A stretch of 64,000 nt of DNA from the NCBI RefSeq assembly GCF_022346545.1, contig NZ_JAKRNU010000002.1, positions 248,001 to 312,000 on the forward strand, in the 5' to 3' direction. Below, piece after piece: positions 26,057 to 35,522 of this stretch. This stretch comes from Sporosarcina sp. ACRSM (GTDB lineage: Bacteria; Bacillota; Bacilli; Bacillales_A; Planococcaceae). The notes under the pieces were generated by a model. It was not told the origin of the DNA, did not search any database, and worked only from the letters and a program-made list of their open reading frames with translations. The position numbers were made by a program, and so were the translations under genes. Every line of letters begins with the position of its first letter. The first letter of the stretch is position 1.

Positions 26057-27421
26057 TCACTTATTTGGTGAAACGAGCGCATATCTTTCCCATCGTCTAC
26101 TTTTCCATCGGAAGTACATAATGGTTGCGCGTACCCATTCATCTGCCGCAATGGCGAGCCATACACCAACGAGTCCAAGGTCCAATTGGAAAACTAACAG
26201 ATAACCTAATGGTAAACTCATGGCGACCATCGAAAAAGCTCCGATGATGACAGGGTATTTTGCATCCCCCGCTGCACGTAATGAATTAATAATGACGATA
26301 TTCATCGTCCGCCCCGTTTCCAGTACAATACTGAGCAACAAGACGGTCGCTCCTATTTCAACGACGGTCGAATTATCCGTAAACAGTTTCAATAACGGAT
26401 AGCGGAAAATCATGACAAGTGCGACCATACATAGTGTGAATAGCAATGCCCACTTCACACTCTTCCAGACACTTTTGTATGCCTCTTCCTTTTCATCACC
26501 GCCCACTAGACGTCCGACAATAATGGCAGTACCCATCCCGATTGCAATAGCAAATAAATACGTAAACATCGAGATATTCACGGCATACTGCCTAGCTGCC
26601 AATGATTCCGCCCCTAAATAAGTGACGTAATACAAAAAGACAATTTGACAGCCTTGGTACATAATTTGTTCAAACGCGGATGGTATGCCGATCTGTAATA
26701 TTTTCCCTATATATTCTTTTGACAACGTAATATAATAGCGCAACTCCACACGGTACTCCATCACTCGATAAAGCAGCCAGAAAAACACAATCATCGCGAG
26801 TAAACGGCTAACGACCGAAGAAATCGCTGCCCCTTGCACACCTAGTTCCGGAAACCCGAACTTCCCAAAAATGAGCAAATAATTCCCCACGACGTGAAAA
26901 ATATTCATCCCTAACGAAACAAGCATCGTCTGCTTCGTAAAGCCATGGACACGAATGATCGCAGCCAATGAATTGATGATGGCTTGCAGGAAAATCGCCC
27001 CACCTACAATGATCAGATATTTGGTGGCATAGTCCAGCACATCACCTTGCAAATTCATGGCGATCATAATATGTCTTGAAAAGATAACAAAAAGTACACT
27101 CATCAAAAGCCCAACAATCAAATTCAATGTAACTGCCAGTGCTGAAATTTTGGATGCTTCGATAAATCTTTTCGATCCCAAGTATTGTGAGACGACAATC
27201 GCCGCCCCATTCCCGACCACTTCAAGCACGAGAATGGCAATATGGATATACTGATTCGCCGCTCCCACACCCGACACCGCATCATCAGACAATGCACTCA
27301 ACATGAATGTATCCGCGATGCCCATTAACATAAAAAGAAAAACTTCCAAAAAGATCGGCCACGTCAAATGAAATAAATTTAACTTTTGGCCGATGTCTTG
27401 TTTTCCTGCAGTCGCTGCCAT
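26057..27421 (-). CDS. MATE-family efflux transporter
   Basis: 454 residues with 12 predicted segments in two halves; the blocks FLEVFLFMLMGIADTFMLS and GVQGAAISSVVSRLLAMIVF are typical of MATE cation/drug antiporters. ATG 27421 follows AAGGAG at good distance; the TTG seven codons earlier is not needed. The substrate is unknown. Confidence 0.9.
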   Translation of the reverse strand: MAATAGKQDIGQKLNLFHLTWPIFLEVFLFMLMGIADTFMLSALSDDAVSGVGAANQYIHIAILVLEVVGNGAAIVVSQYLGSKRFIEASKISALAVTLNLIVGLLMSVLFVIFSRHIMIAMNLQGDVLDYATKYLIIVGGAIFLQAIINSLAAIIRVHGFTKQTMLVSLGMNIFHVVGNYLLIFGKFGFPELGVQGAAISSVVSRLLAMIVFFWLLYRVMEYRVELRYYITLSKEYIGKILQIGIPSAFEQIMYQGCQIVFLYYVTYLGAESLAARQYAVNISMFTYLFAIAIGMGTAIIVGRLVGGDEKEEAYKSVWKSVKWALLFTLCMVALVMIFRYPLLKLFTDNSTVVEIGATVLLLSIVLETGRTMNIVIINSLRAAGDAKYPVIIGAFSMVAMSLPLGYLLVFQLDLGLVGVWLAIAADEWVRATIMYFRWKSRRWERYALVSPNK

Positions 27422-27566
27422 ACTAACTCCTTCTTTTTCCAATCCGTATTCAAATAAAAATATCTTACCATAGAATTTGAACAGCGACTATAAAAAATTT
27501 AGATGGAGGCACTTCCTTTTTCTAACTAAAATCTCCACAGTAAAAATCACAATCGTTCGGGTAAAC

Positions 27567-28013
27567 TTAGTTTCCTATTCTTCCTTTACTCCAGTTGAAA
27601 ATCTTCCACATTAAAATAAGAAACAAAAAATAGCCTACAAGCGAATAGCTAGAGTTCCATTGATCGGTATGGCTGAAAAAGCCCCATTGCACCGCAAGTT
27701 TCTCAATGATTGCCGCGAAGATTGCAAGAAGGAAAATAAAAACAAGTCTGCCCCATTTCGGCATGTTGTCGATAATGAAAAGGAATAACCACGTATAAAA
27801 AGGAAGTATCAATAATGTAAAGGCGATATTAATCGAAAAAATATCTGGAAAAGGACGTACCGGAAAGCTATACATATTTATCCCAACAAAAATTAAATCT
27901 AAATAGGTTCCTAGCAAACAAGCAACGACCAAAGCAGGCAAGTATAAAAGGACATTACGGGAAAATCGTCGTTTTGGCGATTGCCGCAAGTTCGAGCTTT
28001 TCAAGTGTTTCAC
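27567..28013 (-). CDS. Four-segment membrane protein, CBO0543-like
   Basis: 148 residues with four predicted membrane helices and a conserved-looking FGINMYSFPVRPFPDI-type segment (here VGINMYSFPVRPFPDI), resembling the CBO0543 family. The function is unknown. The start is GTG 28013 with GGGGGAG 5 bases upstream, inside the preceding gene, so the two overlap by 59 bases and form an operon. Confidence 0.7.
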   Translation of the reverse strand: MKHLKSSNLRQSPKRRFSRNVLLYLPALVVACLLGTYLDLIFVGINMYSFPVRPFPDIFSINIAFTLLILPFYTWLFLFIIDNMPKWGRLVFIFLLAIFAAIIEKLAVQWGFFSHTDQWNSSYSLVGYFLFLILMWKIFNWSKGRIGN

Positions 28014-29112
28014 AATACTCCCCCTCTATCTTGCCCTTCACCGCTATTTTTTCTTCCCTCAGATATTCAATCATATACCAGTGTTCATACCAATCACCCT
28101 GTTCGGCCTCGGTGTGGTTGACATTCTTCCATGCATACTCAAGCTTCGGGCTGAATAAACGAAGCGCGCCTTTTTTTATTTGGCAAGATTTTATCCTTCT
28201 TGATAGAGAAGCTCCAGGTACTCCCTCGTTTAAATCATTAAAGACTTCCGGCCAATAATCCTTCCGCGAACCTGTATGTGGATGAGCGATTGCCCAGCGA
28301 TAAACGGCCTCAAACAAATCCCTTTCGCCAAACAACAATTGATAGAGCCTCTTTCCTAGCATAATCCGCTCATGAAGGGAACCGAAATGATGGAGCGTCA
28401 GCCCAATAAGCGAAGCCCTTCCTTCCGGCTCACGATGATCATGGTATGGAAACAAAATATGATTAACAGATAGAAAATCTTGTAACACGAACTCCAATGT
28501 CTGAAAAACATTTTTCTTGTATAAAGGATTTTGAATGATCCTGTTTTCCAAATAATTTTGTTCATTAATCACAAGAGCAATCGCAAGCAAATAACAATCT
28601 CTTTCTCTCCAAAAATGATTCCAAATCACTTCCATAAATCGAGAGACATGCAAATAAGGCAACAAATAAAACAAATTCCGATTTCGGGATTTACTTTCGG
28701 CATAGAGTAAAAATTGAGGGTAAGCATCTTGGAATATCAGCCAGTTCCCCCGCTCCAAAAAAGAGAAAAAATCTCGTTTCGTCTGTTTCTGCATAAGCTT
28801 GGAAAGGAACTCTCCATTTAAATCCGTCATATTCCATCCGCCATTCCTGGATACCATATGACCGAGAAATGCCCAGTGAATTTCCGGATGAAGCGAATAG
28901 AAATCAAGATAAGCTTTCGTTCTTGTCTTATTATTGCTATTCAGCCGCTCCGTTTGGAAACGAATCGATTGAAGAAGCGACCGATCGTCACGGGACAAGT
29001 CTTGTTCATCTCGAAGTGGTTGACGTTTGTCATTCTTTAAATCCGCTTTAATGGCAAGATATTTTTCCGGGAGCCTCCATTTTCCACCTATCCTTTTAAA
29101 ACTTGTAAACAT
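27955..29112 (-). CDS. YppC-like DUF2515 protein
   Basis: 385-residue soluble protein matching B. subtilis YppC (DUF2515): WAFLGHMVSRNGGWNMTDLNG near the N-terminus, FPYHDHREPEGRASLIGLTL in the middle. The function is unknown. GGAGGAG precedes ATG 29112. It is divergent from sqhC with only 95 bases between starts, and is followed by an overlapping membrane-protein gene. Confidence 0.85.
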   Translation of the reverse strand: MFTSFKRIGGKWRLPEKYLAIKADLKNDKRQPLRDEQDLSRDDRSLLQSIRFQTERLNSNNKTRTKAYLDFYSLHPEIHWAFLGHMVSRNGGWNMTDLNGEFLSKLMQKQTKRDFFSFLERGNWLIFQDAYPQFLLYAESKSRNRNLFYLLPYLHVSRFMEVIWNHFWRERDCYLLAIALVINEQNYLENRIIQNPLYKKNVFQTLEFVLQDFLSVNHILFPYHDHREPEGRASLIGLTLHHFGSLHERIMLGKRLYQLLFGERDLFEAVYRWAIAHPHTGSRKDYWPEVFNDLNEGVPGASLSRRIKSCQIKKGALRLFSPKLEYAWKNVNHTEAEQGDWYEHWYMIEYLREEKIAVKGKIEGEYCETLEKLELAAIAKTTIFP

Positions 29113-29207
29113 CGGTCTCCTCCGCCCCGCGTTATACCGTCATACATCCTAATGAACAGCTGTATATATGTATATGAACGATCTTGACAGAGGGAGATGA
29201 GGATGCG

Positions 29208-31085
29208 TTGAAATACGATACGAAACCCGTTATGAGCCGATTGATACAACAACTGATTCATGAGCAGCAAGCAGACGGCTCATGGGATTACCCCTTTGAA
29301 ACCGGTATCTCTACAGATGCCTATATGATTATCTTATTGAGAACGTTGGAAATAAATGACGAAGACTTAATTGTCCAATTGACAGAAAGAATTTTTAACA
29401 AACAGGAGATAAACGGTGCGTGGAAACTTTTTTACGATGAAGATAGAGGAAACGTCTCTGCGACGGTGGAAGCCTACTATTCCCTTCTCTACTCTGGCTA
29501 TGTGAGCAAAGAAGACAATCGAATTGTAGCCGCAAAAGAGTTCATCCTAGCAAACGGCGGTCTTGAAAAATCGCATCTGTTCACAAAAATCATGCTGGCG
29601 TTAACCGGCCAATATCCGTGGCCCGCTTATTTTCCGATACCAATTGAGATGATTCTTCTGCCCCTTCACTTCCCGATCAATTTCTATGATTTTTCCGTGT
29701 ATGGAAGGGCGAACATCGCGCCGATCATGATATTGGCAAATAAGAAATACATCAAAACAACTAAACGAAGTCCCGATTTATCTGACCTTCTCCTTTCAAA
29801 TGAAACCGATGAGTTCTTTGACAAGAAAGACATCGAAGAAATTTTTTCGTTGATTGATCAAGGTCTTAAACAGTTACTCGGCCTGCCTCACATGATCCAA
29901 TCGCTCGCCATCCGTCGGACCAAACAATATATGCTCCGGCATATCGAGCCGGACGGAACCCTTTACAGTTATTTCAGTTCTACATTCCTGATGATCTTTG
30001 CGCTGCTCTCTCTTGGGCATTCCACTAAAGATCCGATCATTGTTAAAGCTGTCCAAGGATTGAAAGCCATGAAATGTACGATTCAGGGACATACGCATAT
30101 GCAATATACAACTGCTACAGTGTGGAATACCGCTTTAATCAGCCACGTCCTTCAATTTGCAAACGTTCCTGCTTCTGCATCGGTCATCCAAAAGGCAAAT
30201 CAATACTTAATCCATCGGCAGCAGTCTAACTATGGTGACTGGGCGATTCACAATCCCGGTGTACTTCCCGGAGGATGGGGATTCTCAGCCAGTAATACGA
30301 TGAACCCGGATGTAGACGACACAACCGCTTCGCTTAGGGCGATTGTCCGACTGGCCCAATCGGATCCCCACTTTCATCAAGCATGGAACAGAGGTGTCCA
30401 TTGGATCATTTCGATGCAAAACAAGGACGGTGGATGGTCTTCTTTTGAAAAAAATGTGGACCTTCCCTTCTTAAACTTACTGCCGATCGAAGGTGGACAA
30501 TTTTTATTGACCGATCCTAGCAGTGCCGATTTAACCGGCAGAACACTTGAATTCCTAGGTGGGTACACGAATTTGCCTCACAATCATGGAATTATGAAAA
30601 ATGGAATTGAATGGCTCGCGCATCACCAAGAAAAAGACGGATCATGGTACGGCCGCTGGGGAATTTGTTATATATACGGCACATGGGCAGCCATTACCGG
30701 GCTTATTGCTTCAGGCGTAAGCAAAGAAAATCCAGTGATCCAAAAAGCTGTCCGCTGGCTTCTTGCCATCCAAAACCCCGACGGTGGATGGGGCGAATCT
30801 TGTAAAAGCGATATCGCCTTTTCATACGTGCCGCTTGGTTCCAGCAATACCACTCAAACAGCTTGGGCATTAGACGCACTTATGGCTGTTTCAGAACAGA
30901 TCACACCGGAAATAAATGCAGGGATCGCCTATCTTCTAGAGTCCATTCATAAAAACGATTGGACCCTTTCCTATCCGGTTGGGCAAGGGATGGGAGGCGC
31001 TTTCTATATCCACTATCATAGCTATCACATTATTTTTCCTTTGCTTGCGCTTGCTCGTTATCAAAAGAAATTCCAAGAGTATTAG
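29208..31085 (+). CDS. sqhC: SqhC-type triterpene cyclase (sporulenol synthase-like)
   Basis: Terpene cyclase of the squalene-hopene cyclase family, closest in architecture to B. subtilis SqhC, which cyclises C35 tetraprenyl-beta-curcumene to sporulenol at the membrane. The catalytic acid motif is DVDDTT (DCDDTT in B. subtilis). QW-type repeats occur along the protein (ADGSWDY, DGGWSSF, KDGSWYGRWGICYIYGTWAA, PDGGWGES). About 625 residues from TTG 29208 (TGAGGA upstream); TTG 29184 and ATG 29232 are alternatives. A curcumene synthase partner is not in the window. Confidence 0.9.
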   Translation: MKYDTKPVMSRLIQQLIHEQQADGSWDYPFETGISTDAYMIILLRTLEINDEDLIVQLTERIFNKQEINGAWKLFYDEDRGNVSATVEAYYSLLYSGYVSKEDNRIVAAKEFILANGGLEKSHLFTKIMLALTGQYPWPAYFPIPIEMILLPLHFPINFYDFSVYGRANIAPIMILANKKYIKTTKRSPDLSDLLLSNETDEFFDKKDIEEIFSLIDQGLKQLLGLPHMIQSLAIRRTKQYMLRHIEPDGTLYSYFSSTFLMIFALLSLGHSTKDPIIVKAVQGLKAMKCTIQGHTHMQYTTATVWNTALISHVLQFANVPASASVIQKANQYLIHRQQSNYGDWAIHNPGVLPGGWGFSASNTMNPDVDDTTASLRAIVRLAQSDPHFHQAWNRGVHWIISMQNKDGGWSSFEKNVDLPFLNLLPIEGGQFLLTDPSSADLTGRTLEFLGGYTNLPHNHGIMKNGIEWLAHHQEKDGSWYGRWGICYIYGTWAAITGLIASGVSKENPVIQKAVRWLLAIQNPDGGWGESCKSDIAFSYVPLGSSNTTQTAWALDALMAVSEQITPEINAGIAYLLESIHKNDWTLSYPVGQGMGGAFYIHYHSYHIIFPLLALARYQKKFQEY

Positions 31086-31116
31086 CCTGCAAGTCGTATA
31101 AGTTGGTTGTGGTGAA

Positions 31117-31310
31117 TCAATTACGCCTCGGCGTAATTGCGTCCAGATTTTGAATCGAGCTTGCTCGATTAACTCCTTTCAAAATCTGTGACATCCGCCG
31201 GAGGCTTTATCTTTGTTCAGCGGCGTTTAGAAACCCGCTGAACAGGAAACAAAACTGCATTCATCTCGCCACCTATAGAGATGGGATTTTTCTGCTGAAT
31301 AAAGATAAAA
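31117..31310 (+). repeat. Dispersed structured repeat, copy 1
   Basis: Begins with the hairpin CAATTACGC-CTCG-GCGTAATTG. A stem AGATTTTGAA/TTCAAAATCT follows, enclosing ATCGAGC/GCTCGAT. Then comes CATCCGCCGGAGGCTT, and last a domain closed by TTTATCTTTGTTCAGC (31206-31221) and GCTGAATAAAGATAAA (31294-31309). The first 91 bases are identical to copy 3. Within the last domain GTTCAGCGG can instead pair with CCGCTGAAC (31235-31243). It lies 31 bases after sqhC and upstream of a LysE gene. Confidence 0.85.
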
Positions 31311-31342
31311 TGCATGGACGTCATACGAGCGGAGGACAATAC

Positions 31343-31969
31343 ATGAGTTCTATATTTGCCTATATCTTTTTAGGGGTATCGATGGCTGCGCCGATTGGCC
31401 CCGTTAAGAGTGTCCTATTAAACAAGGGGTTGAAGCATGGTTTTTTTCATGCTTGGTTTTTTAGTCTTGGGGCAATCACAACAGACATCATGTATATGCT
31501 CATTGTCTATTTTGGCGTAGGCCAATTTATCGAATCACCTTTATTAAAAATCATTCTTTGGTCATTCGGCTGTTTTGTACTTTTGTATACAGGCATAGAA
31601 AATTTACTTTCCGAACAAAAAATCGACATGATATCGAAATCCCGAAAAAGAGTCCGGCTTAGACAATCCATTTTGTCCGGTTTCTTAATGTCTTTATTAA
31701 ATCCATTGACTATCCTTTTTTGGCTGGGGATCTATGGGTCCATCCTCGCGAAAAATGCTGGAGTCGCTACGGGCTTTGAAATTATTTTGATCAGTGCCGC
31801 GATATTGTTTGGCATTAGTATCGTTGATCTCACCATGTCTTTTCTATCCGGTGGAGCGAGAAAATTATTATCCACCAAGCTTTTGAAATGGGTCTCCATT
31901 ATTTCATCCGTTTCCATGATCGGATTCGGAATTTACTTTGGCATCCAGGCATTTCAGGCGTTATTTTGA
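31343..31969 (+). CDS. LysE-family exporter, paralogue 1
   Basis: 208 residues, about six membrane segments, with APIGPV in place of the usual PGP and SLLNPLTILFWLGIYGS in the middle. It is clearly paralogous to the gene at 33454 (shared WSFGCFVLLYTGIE-type block and GFGIYFGIQAFQALF ending). ATG 31343 follows GGAGGA; the upstream frame overlaps the repeat. The substrate is unknown. It heads a group of three export genes. Confidence 0.88.
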   Translation: MSSIFAYIFLGVSMAAPIGPVKSVLLNKGLKHGFFHAWFFSLGAITTDIMYMLIVYFGVGQFIESPLLKIILWSFGCFVLLYTGIENLLSEQKIDMISKSRKRVRLRQSILSGFLMSLLNPLTILFWLGIYGSILAKNAGVATGFEIILISAAILFGISIVDLTMSFLSGGARKLLSTKLLKWVSIISSVSMIGFGIYFGIQAFQALF

Positions 31970-32090
31970 TATGCCGGCAAACTGCGAAAAGAAGAGAGTT
32001 GCACTATCACATTGAATGCATAAAAAGTCTAAGCAAGGAAACCATACCTTTGATCGTCAAAATGAGGGTGAGTCGAGGTGTGGTGTATTA

Positions 32091-33323
32091 ATGGAAAAAA
32101 GCGTTAATAAAGTCAGTGTATGGTGTATCGTGAGTTTGGCTTCAATCCCTCTCATCATGACACTTGGGAACTCCATGCTTATCCCTGTTCTACCAATACT
32201 CGAAGATAAAGTCGGAATCACTTCCTTCCAATCGAGTATGATCATTACGAGCTATTCAGTTGCAGCTATTTTTCTTATACCAGTTGCCGGTTATTTATCG
32301 GACCGGTTCGGGCGAAAAAAAGTGATCTTGCCGAGCCTGATCTTCGCTTTGATCGGGGGGCTCATTGCCGGGTTTGCTTCCTGGAAAATGGATGAGCCCT
32401 ACATGATGATCATCGTCGGAAGGATTCTTCAGGGTATTGGGGCGGCTGGTGCCATGCCCATCGTTTTGCCGCTCGTGGGAGATCTCTACAAAGATGATGA
32501 TGAAAAAACGAGTTCCTGTTTAGGGATTATTGAGACATCGAATACCTTTGGAAAAGTGTTAGCCCCCATACTGGGTTCAGTATTTGCCGCTTTTCTATGG
32601 TTTCTGCCTTTCTTCTCCATCTCGGCACTCAGTTTAATTTCCATTGCACTCATCTTTTTCTTTGTAAAAGCACCCAAAGAAGAAGATGAGCCCGTAAAGT
32701 TTAAGGAGTTTTTAAGTAACACAAAAAAAGTATTCAAAGTGGAAGGTAAATGGTTGTATACCGTATTTCTAAATGGAGTCCTTGTTATGCTGATTTTATT
32801 CAGCATGCTATTTTTTTTATCGGAAAATCTTGAAAGTGCTCATGATATTAAAGGCATTAAAAAAGGGTTTGTTCTAGCCATTCCGCTGTTGTTACTTTGT
32901 ATTGCTTCTTTTATTTCCGGTCGGAAAATTAAAGGCAATCTGAAGACGATTAAAAAGTACATGGTCTTTTGCTTGATCGGTATGTCCATTAGCGTCATCT
33001 TCGTCGGATTTACGAGCAAAAAACTGATCCTTCTATTAGTCGTAACGAGCATTGTGGGAATAGCGATTGGTGCATTACTACCTGCGCTTGACGCCATCAT
33101 AACAGAGAATATCGAAAAGGAATTAAGAGGCACAATCTCTTCCTTTTATAGTTCGGCAAGATTTATCGGCGTAGCAGCCGGTCCCCCTATCATGTCACTC
33201 GCCATGAAGAATTTTTTGAATGCCAGCTATATCCTAGCAGGTGTCCTCGGCGCAATATTATTATTTATTGTTTTTAAATGCATCAAAGTCGATGAAATCG
33301 AAAAAACAAATAAAACCACCTAA
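32091..33323 (+). CDS. MFS transporter
   Basis: 410 residues, 12 segments, with the MFS signature GYLSDRFGRKKVILP between segments 2 and 3 and GRILQGIGAAGAMPIVLPLV in segment 4, typical of 12- and 14-segment drug exporters. ATG 32091 follows GAGGTG. It is flanked on both sides by paralogous LysE exporters on the same strand; a terminator follows. The substrate is unknown. Confidence 0.9.
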   Translation: MEKSVNKVSVWCIVSLASIPLIMTLGNSMLIPVLPILEDKVGITSFQSSMIITSYSVAAIFLIPVAGYLSDRFGRKKVILPSLIFALIGGLIAGFASWKMDEPYMMIIVGRILQGIGAAGAMPIVLPLVGDLYKDDDEKTSSCLGIIETSNTFGKVLAPILGSVFAAFLWFLPFFSISALSLISIALIFFFVKAPKEEDEPVKFKEFLSNTKKVFKVEGKWLYTVFLNGVLVMLILFSMLFFLSENLESAHDIKGIKKGFVLAIPLLLLCIASFISGRKIKGNLKTIKKYMVFCLIGMSISVIFVGFTSKKLILLLVVTSIVGIAIGALLPALDAIITENIEKELRGTISSFYSSARFIGVAAGPPIMSLAMKNFLNASYILAGVLGAILLFIVFKCIKVDEIEKTNKTT

Positions 33324-33329
33324 AAAAGA

Positions 33330-33358
33330 ACCAGTTCAATGCTGAACTGGTCTTTTTA
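33330..33358 (+). terminator. Terminator after the MFS gene
   Basis: ACCAGTTCA-ATGC-TGAACTGGT followed by CTTTTTAT. Confidence 0.9.
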
Positions 33359-33453
33359 TCTTTGTGAAATTCTCCAATCTTTTCCTTCATGCAGTTGTAC
33401 AAGTAACCCCCTTTGAATATGATGCAAAGACGTCATTTTAAAGGAGGACTTTT

Positions 33454-34080
33454 ATGCATTCAATAGCCGCCTACATCTTTTTGGGCGTATCGTTAGCTGC
33501 GCCCATTGGTCCTGTTAACGCTGCACAGTTAGATACAGGCATTAAGAACGGGTTTTTTCATGCTTGGATTTTTGGCATTGGCGCTTTAACCGCGGACGTA
33601 TTGTATATGATGATGGTATATTTCGGGATCGGTCAAGTCATTGAGTATCCCCTTGTTCAAATCATTCTTTGGTCATTCGGCTGCTTTGTACTTACATATA
33701 CAGGCATTGAAAGTTTACTTTCGCTACATAAAATCGAGCTGGATGTCGGATTCGGTAAAAAGGTTCAGCTAAAGCGTTCATTTACAGCGGGATTTTTCAT
33801 GTCGCTCTTAAATCCTTTGACGATTCTCTTTTGGCTTGGGATTTATGGATCGGTGCTTGCAGAAGCAACGGTAACCTTTTCTGGCAATCAAATCCTCATG
33901 AATAGCGTGGCCATTATAGTCGGTATCATTCTATGGGATACCATAATGGCCACGATATCGAGTGGTGCCCGTAAAGTACTGTCCACCAAGTTCCTGAAAA
34001 TCATCTCTGTCATTTCTTCCCTATCTATTATCGGGTTCGGAATATACTTTGGCATTCAGGCATTTCATGCACTTTTTTGA
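33454..34080 (+). CDS. LysE-family exporter, paralogue 2
   Basis: 208 residues with AAPIGPVNAAQLDTG at the N-terminus and MSLLNPLTILFWLGIYGSVL, nearly the same as paralogue 1 at 31343. AAAGGAGGAC precedes the ATG. Its 3' end overlaps the convergent APC permease gene by 16 bases. The substrate is unknown. Confidence 0.88.
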   Translation: MHSIAAYIFLGVSLAAPIGPVNAAQLDTGIKNGFFHAWIFGIGALTADVLYMMMVYFGIGQVIEYPLVQIILWSFGCFVLTYTGIESLLSLHKIELDVGFGKKVQLKRSFTAGFFMSLLNPLTILFWLGIYGSVLAEATVTFSGNQILMNSVAIIVGIILWDTIMATISSGARKVLSTKFLKIISVISSLSIIGFGIYFGIQAFHALF

Positions 34081-35417
34081 GTCTCTTCTTTCTTCCATTT
34101 TTTCTTTAAAATTAAAACAATACCCCCAATAATCGCCAGGAATATTAGGCTAATAAAAAATCCTGGTCGACTTGTTTTATGGAGCAATGTTCCGCTGACC
34201 GCTGCTAGCACCAACAGCACTCCAATGACTCTTTTCACTTTATCTACCGTCGTTGGTTCGATCAACCTGTGATACATGACTAAAATGAACAGCCAATTAT
34301 AAAGAAGCATTAATGCTGCTGCAGTCGTTATATATTCGTACACTTTGTCAGGCAATAATAAGGAAGTGACAATGGATAGAACAAGCCCGATTGAAGTTAG
34401 TGCAATCGCCGGTAACGGCATTTTAAGTTTCTTTTTCATTTGTTTACTGAATATTTTAGGGGCATCTCCATCTTCCGATATGGTTACAAGTATCGTCGTA
34501 ACCGAAAAAAGGGATGCAGACATCGTTGAAAATCCGGCAATAATGATGGCAGCCGTGAATACATGGGGAAAAAAACTGATATCATTTACACCTGACAAAG
34601 CCTCGACAAAAGGACTCTTATTCTCCCTGAACTGATCAAAAGGCAACAGCAATAACGCCAATGACAGTGCGGTAACGTAAATGATCGCAAGCAAACCTAA
34701 CATGACTTTTCCCGATTTAGGGGCATCTTCCTTCTTTTTCAAATGGATGGCCATGACACCCATCACTTCGATTCCACCATGTGCATAAAAGGCGAAAATG
34801 AGGGCACTCCAAAAACCGATGATTCCCTTTGGAAAAAATTCATCGACAGACCGAGGGATCCCTTCCTTCGGATTACCATCAAGCACCCCGGTCAGCGCTA
34901 AAATGGCAATGACAATAAACATAAAAATGGCGGCAATTTTCATCACCGCATAGACGCTTTCCAACTTCCCGAATGCTTTTGCACCGATAAACAGAACAAT
35001 GAGGCCGCACACGGCATATATGCATGCAAAAATCCATAATTTTACATCAGGAAACCAAAATTTAGACAAAAGTGAAATTGCAGTAAGCTGACTGCCAATG
35101 ATCAATATTTCAGAACACCAGTATACCCACCCACTGCTAAAGCCGGCCCAACGTCCATACGCTTTTTTGGCATATGTGCGAAAGGATCCCTTCTGCGGGT
35201 CATTCGCGGACATTTTCGCCAATGCTTCAAACACAATATACGTTGCACTTGCAGCCAGGATGAAGGCAAGTATGACAGAAGGTCCCGTCATTTTAATCGC
35301 GATACTTGAAGCTAGGAAAAACCCTGTACCAATAATGCAACCTACACCAATAAGGGATAATTGCCACCAGGCAAGACTTGCTGTTTCGTCTTGACCATCT
35401 GCCGTTTTTTTCCCCAT
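34065..35417 (-). CDS. APC-family amino acid permease
   Basis: 450 residues with 12 predicted segments and the APC start WWQLSLIGVGCIIGTGFFLAS; the block FAFYAHGGIEVMGVMAIHLK corresponds to the conserved segment 6 region. The longest frame extends to 35738, but ATG 35417 has GGAGGTG upstream and begins the family match; the extension runs through repeat DNA. The substrate is unknown. Confidence 0.9.
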   Translation of the reverse strand: MGKKTADGQDETASLAWWQLSLIGVGCIIGTGFFLASSIAIKMTGPSVILAFILAASATYIVFEALAKMSANDPQKGSFRTYAKKAYGRWAGFSSGWVYWCSEILIIGSQLTAISLLSKFWFPDVKLWIFACIYAVCGLIVLFIGAKAFGKLESVYAVMKIAAIFMFIVIAILALTGVLDGNPKEGIPRSVDEFFPKGIIGFWSALIFAFYAHGGIEVMGVMAIHLKKKEDAPKSGKVMLGLLAIIYVTALSLALLLLPFDQFRENKSPFVEALSGVNDISFFPHVFTAAIIIAGFSTMSASLFSVTTILVTISEDGDAPKIFSKQMKKKLKMPLPAIALTSIGLVLSIVTSLLLPDKVYEYITTAAALMLLYNWLFILVMYHRLIEPTTVDKVKRVIGVLLVLAAVSGTLLHKTSRPGFFISLIFLAIIGGIVLILKKKWKKEETQKSA

Positions 35418-35481
35418 TCCTACACCTCCACATAAAAGTAGCCTTCCACAAGCAAATGGATTTATGTGTGAGTGCAACGAC

Positions 35482-35522
35482 AAAAACACTGGAAACCCGA
35501 CGATTGGATTCCAGTGTTTTTT
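35482..35522 (-). terminator. Terminator downstream of the hydrolase and repeat copy 2
   Basis: AAAAACACTGGAA pairs perfectly with TTCCAGTGTTTTT around a 14-base loop, ending in T on the minus strand. It isolates the APC permease gene from upstream transcription. Confidence 0.8.

Noticed and set aside
31117-31310. Repeat copy 1 as a riboswitch
   Set aside because: It lies before a transporter gene, but matches no known riboswitch by eye, and the other copies sit at gene 3' ends in other orientations.
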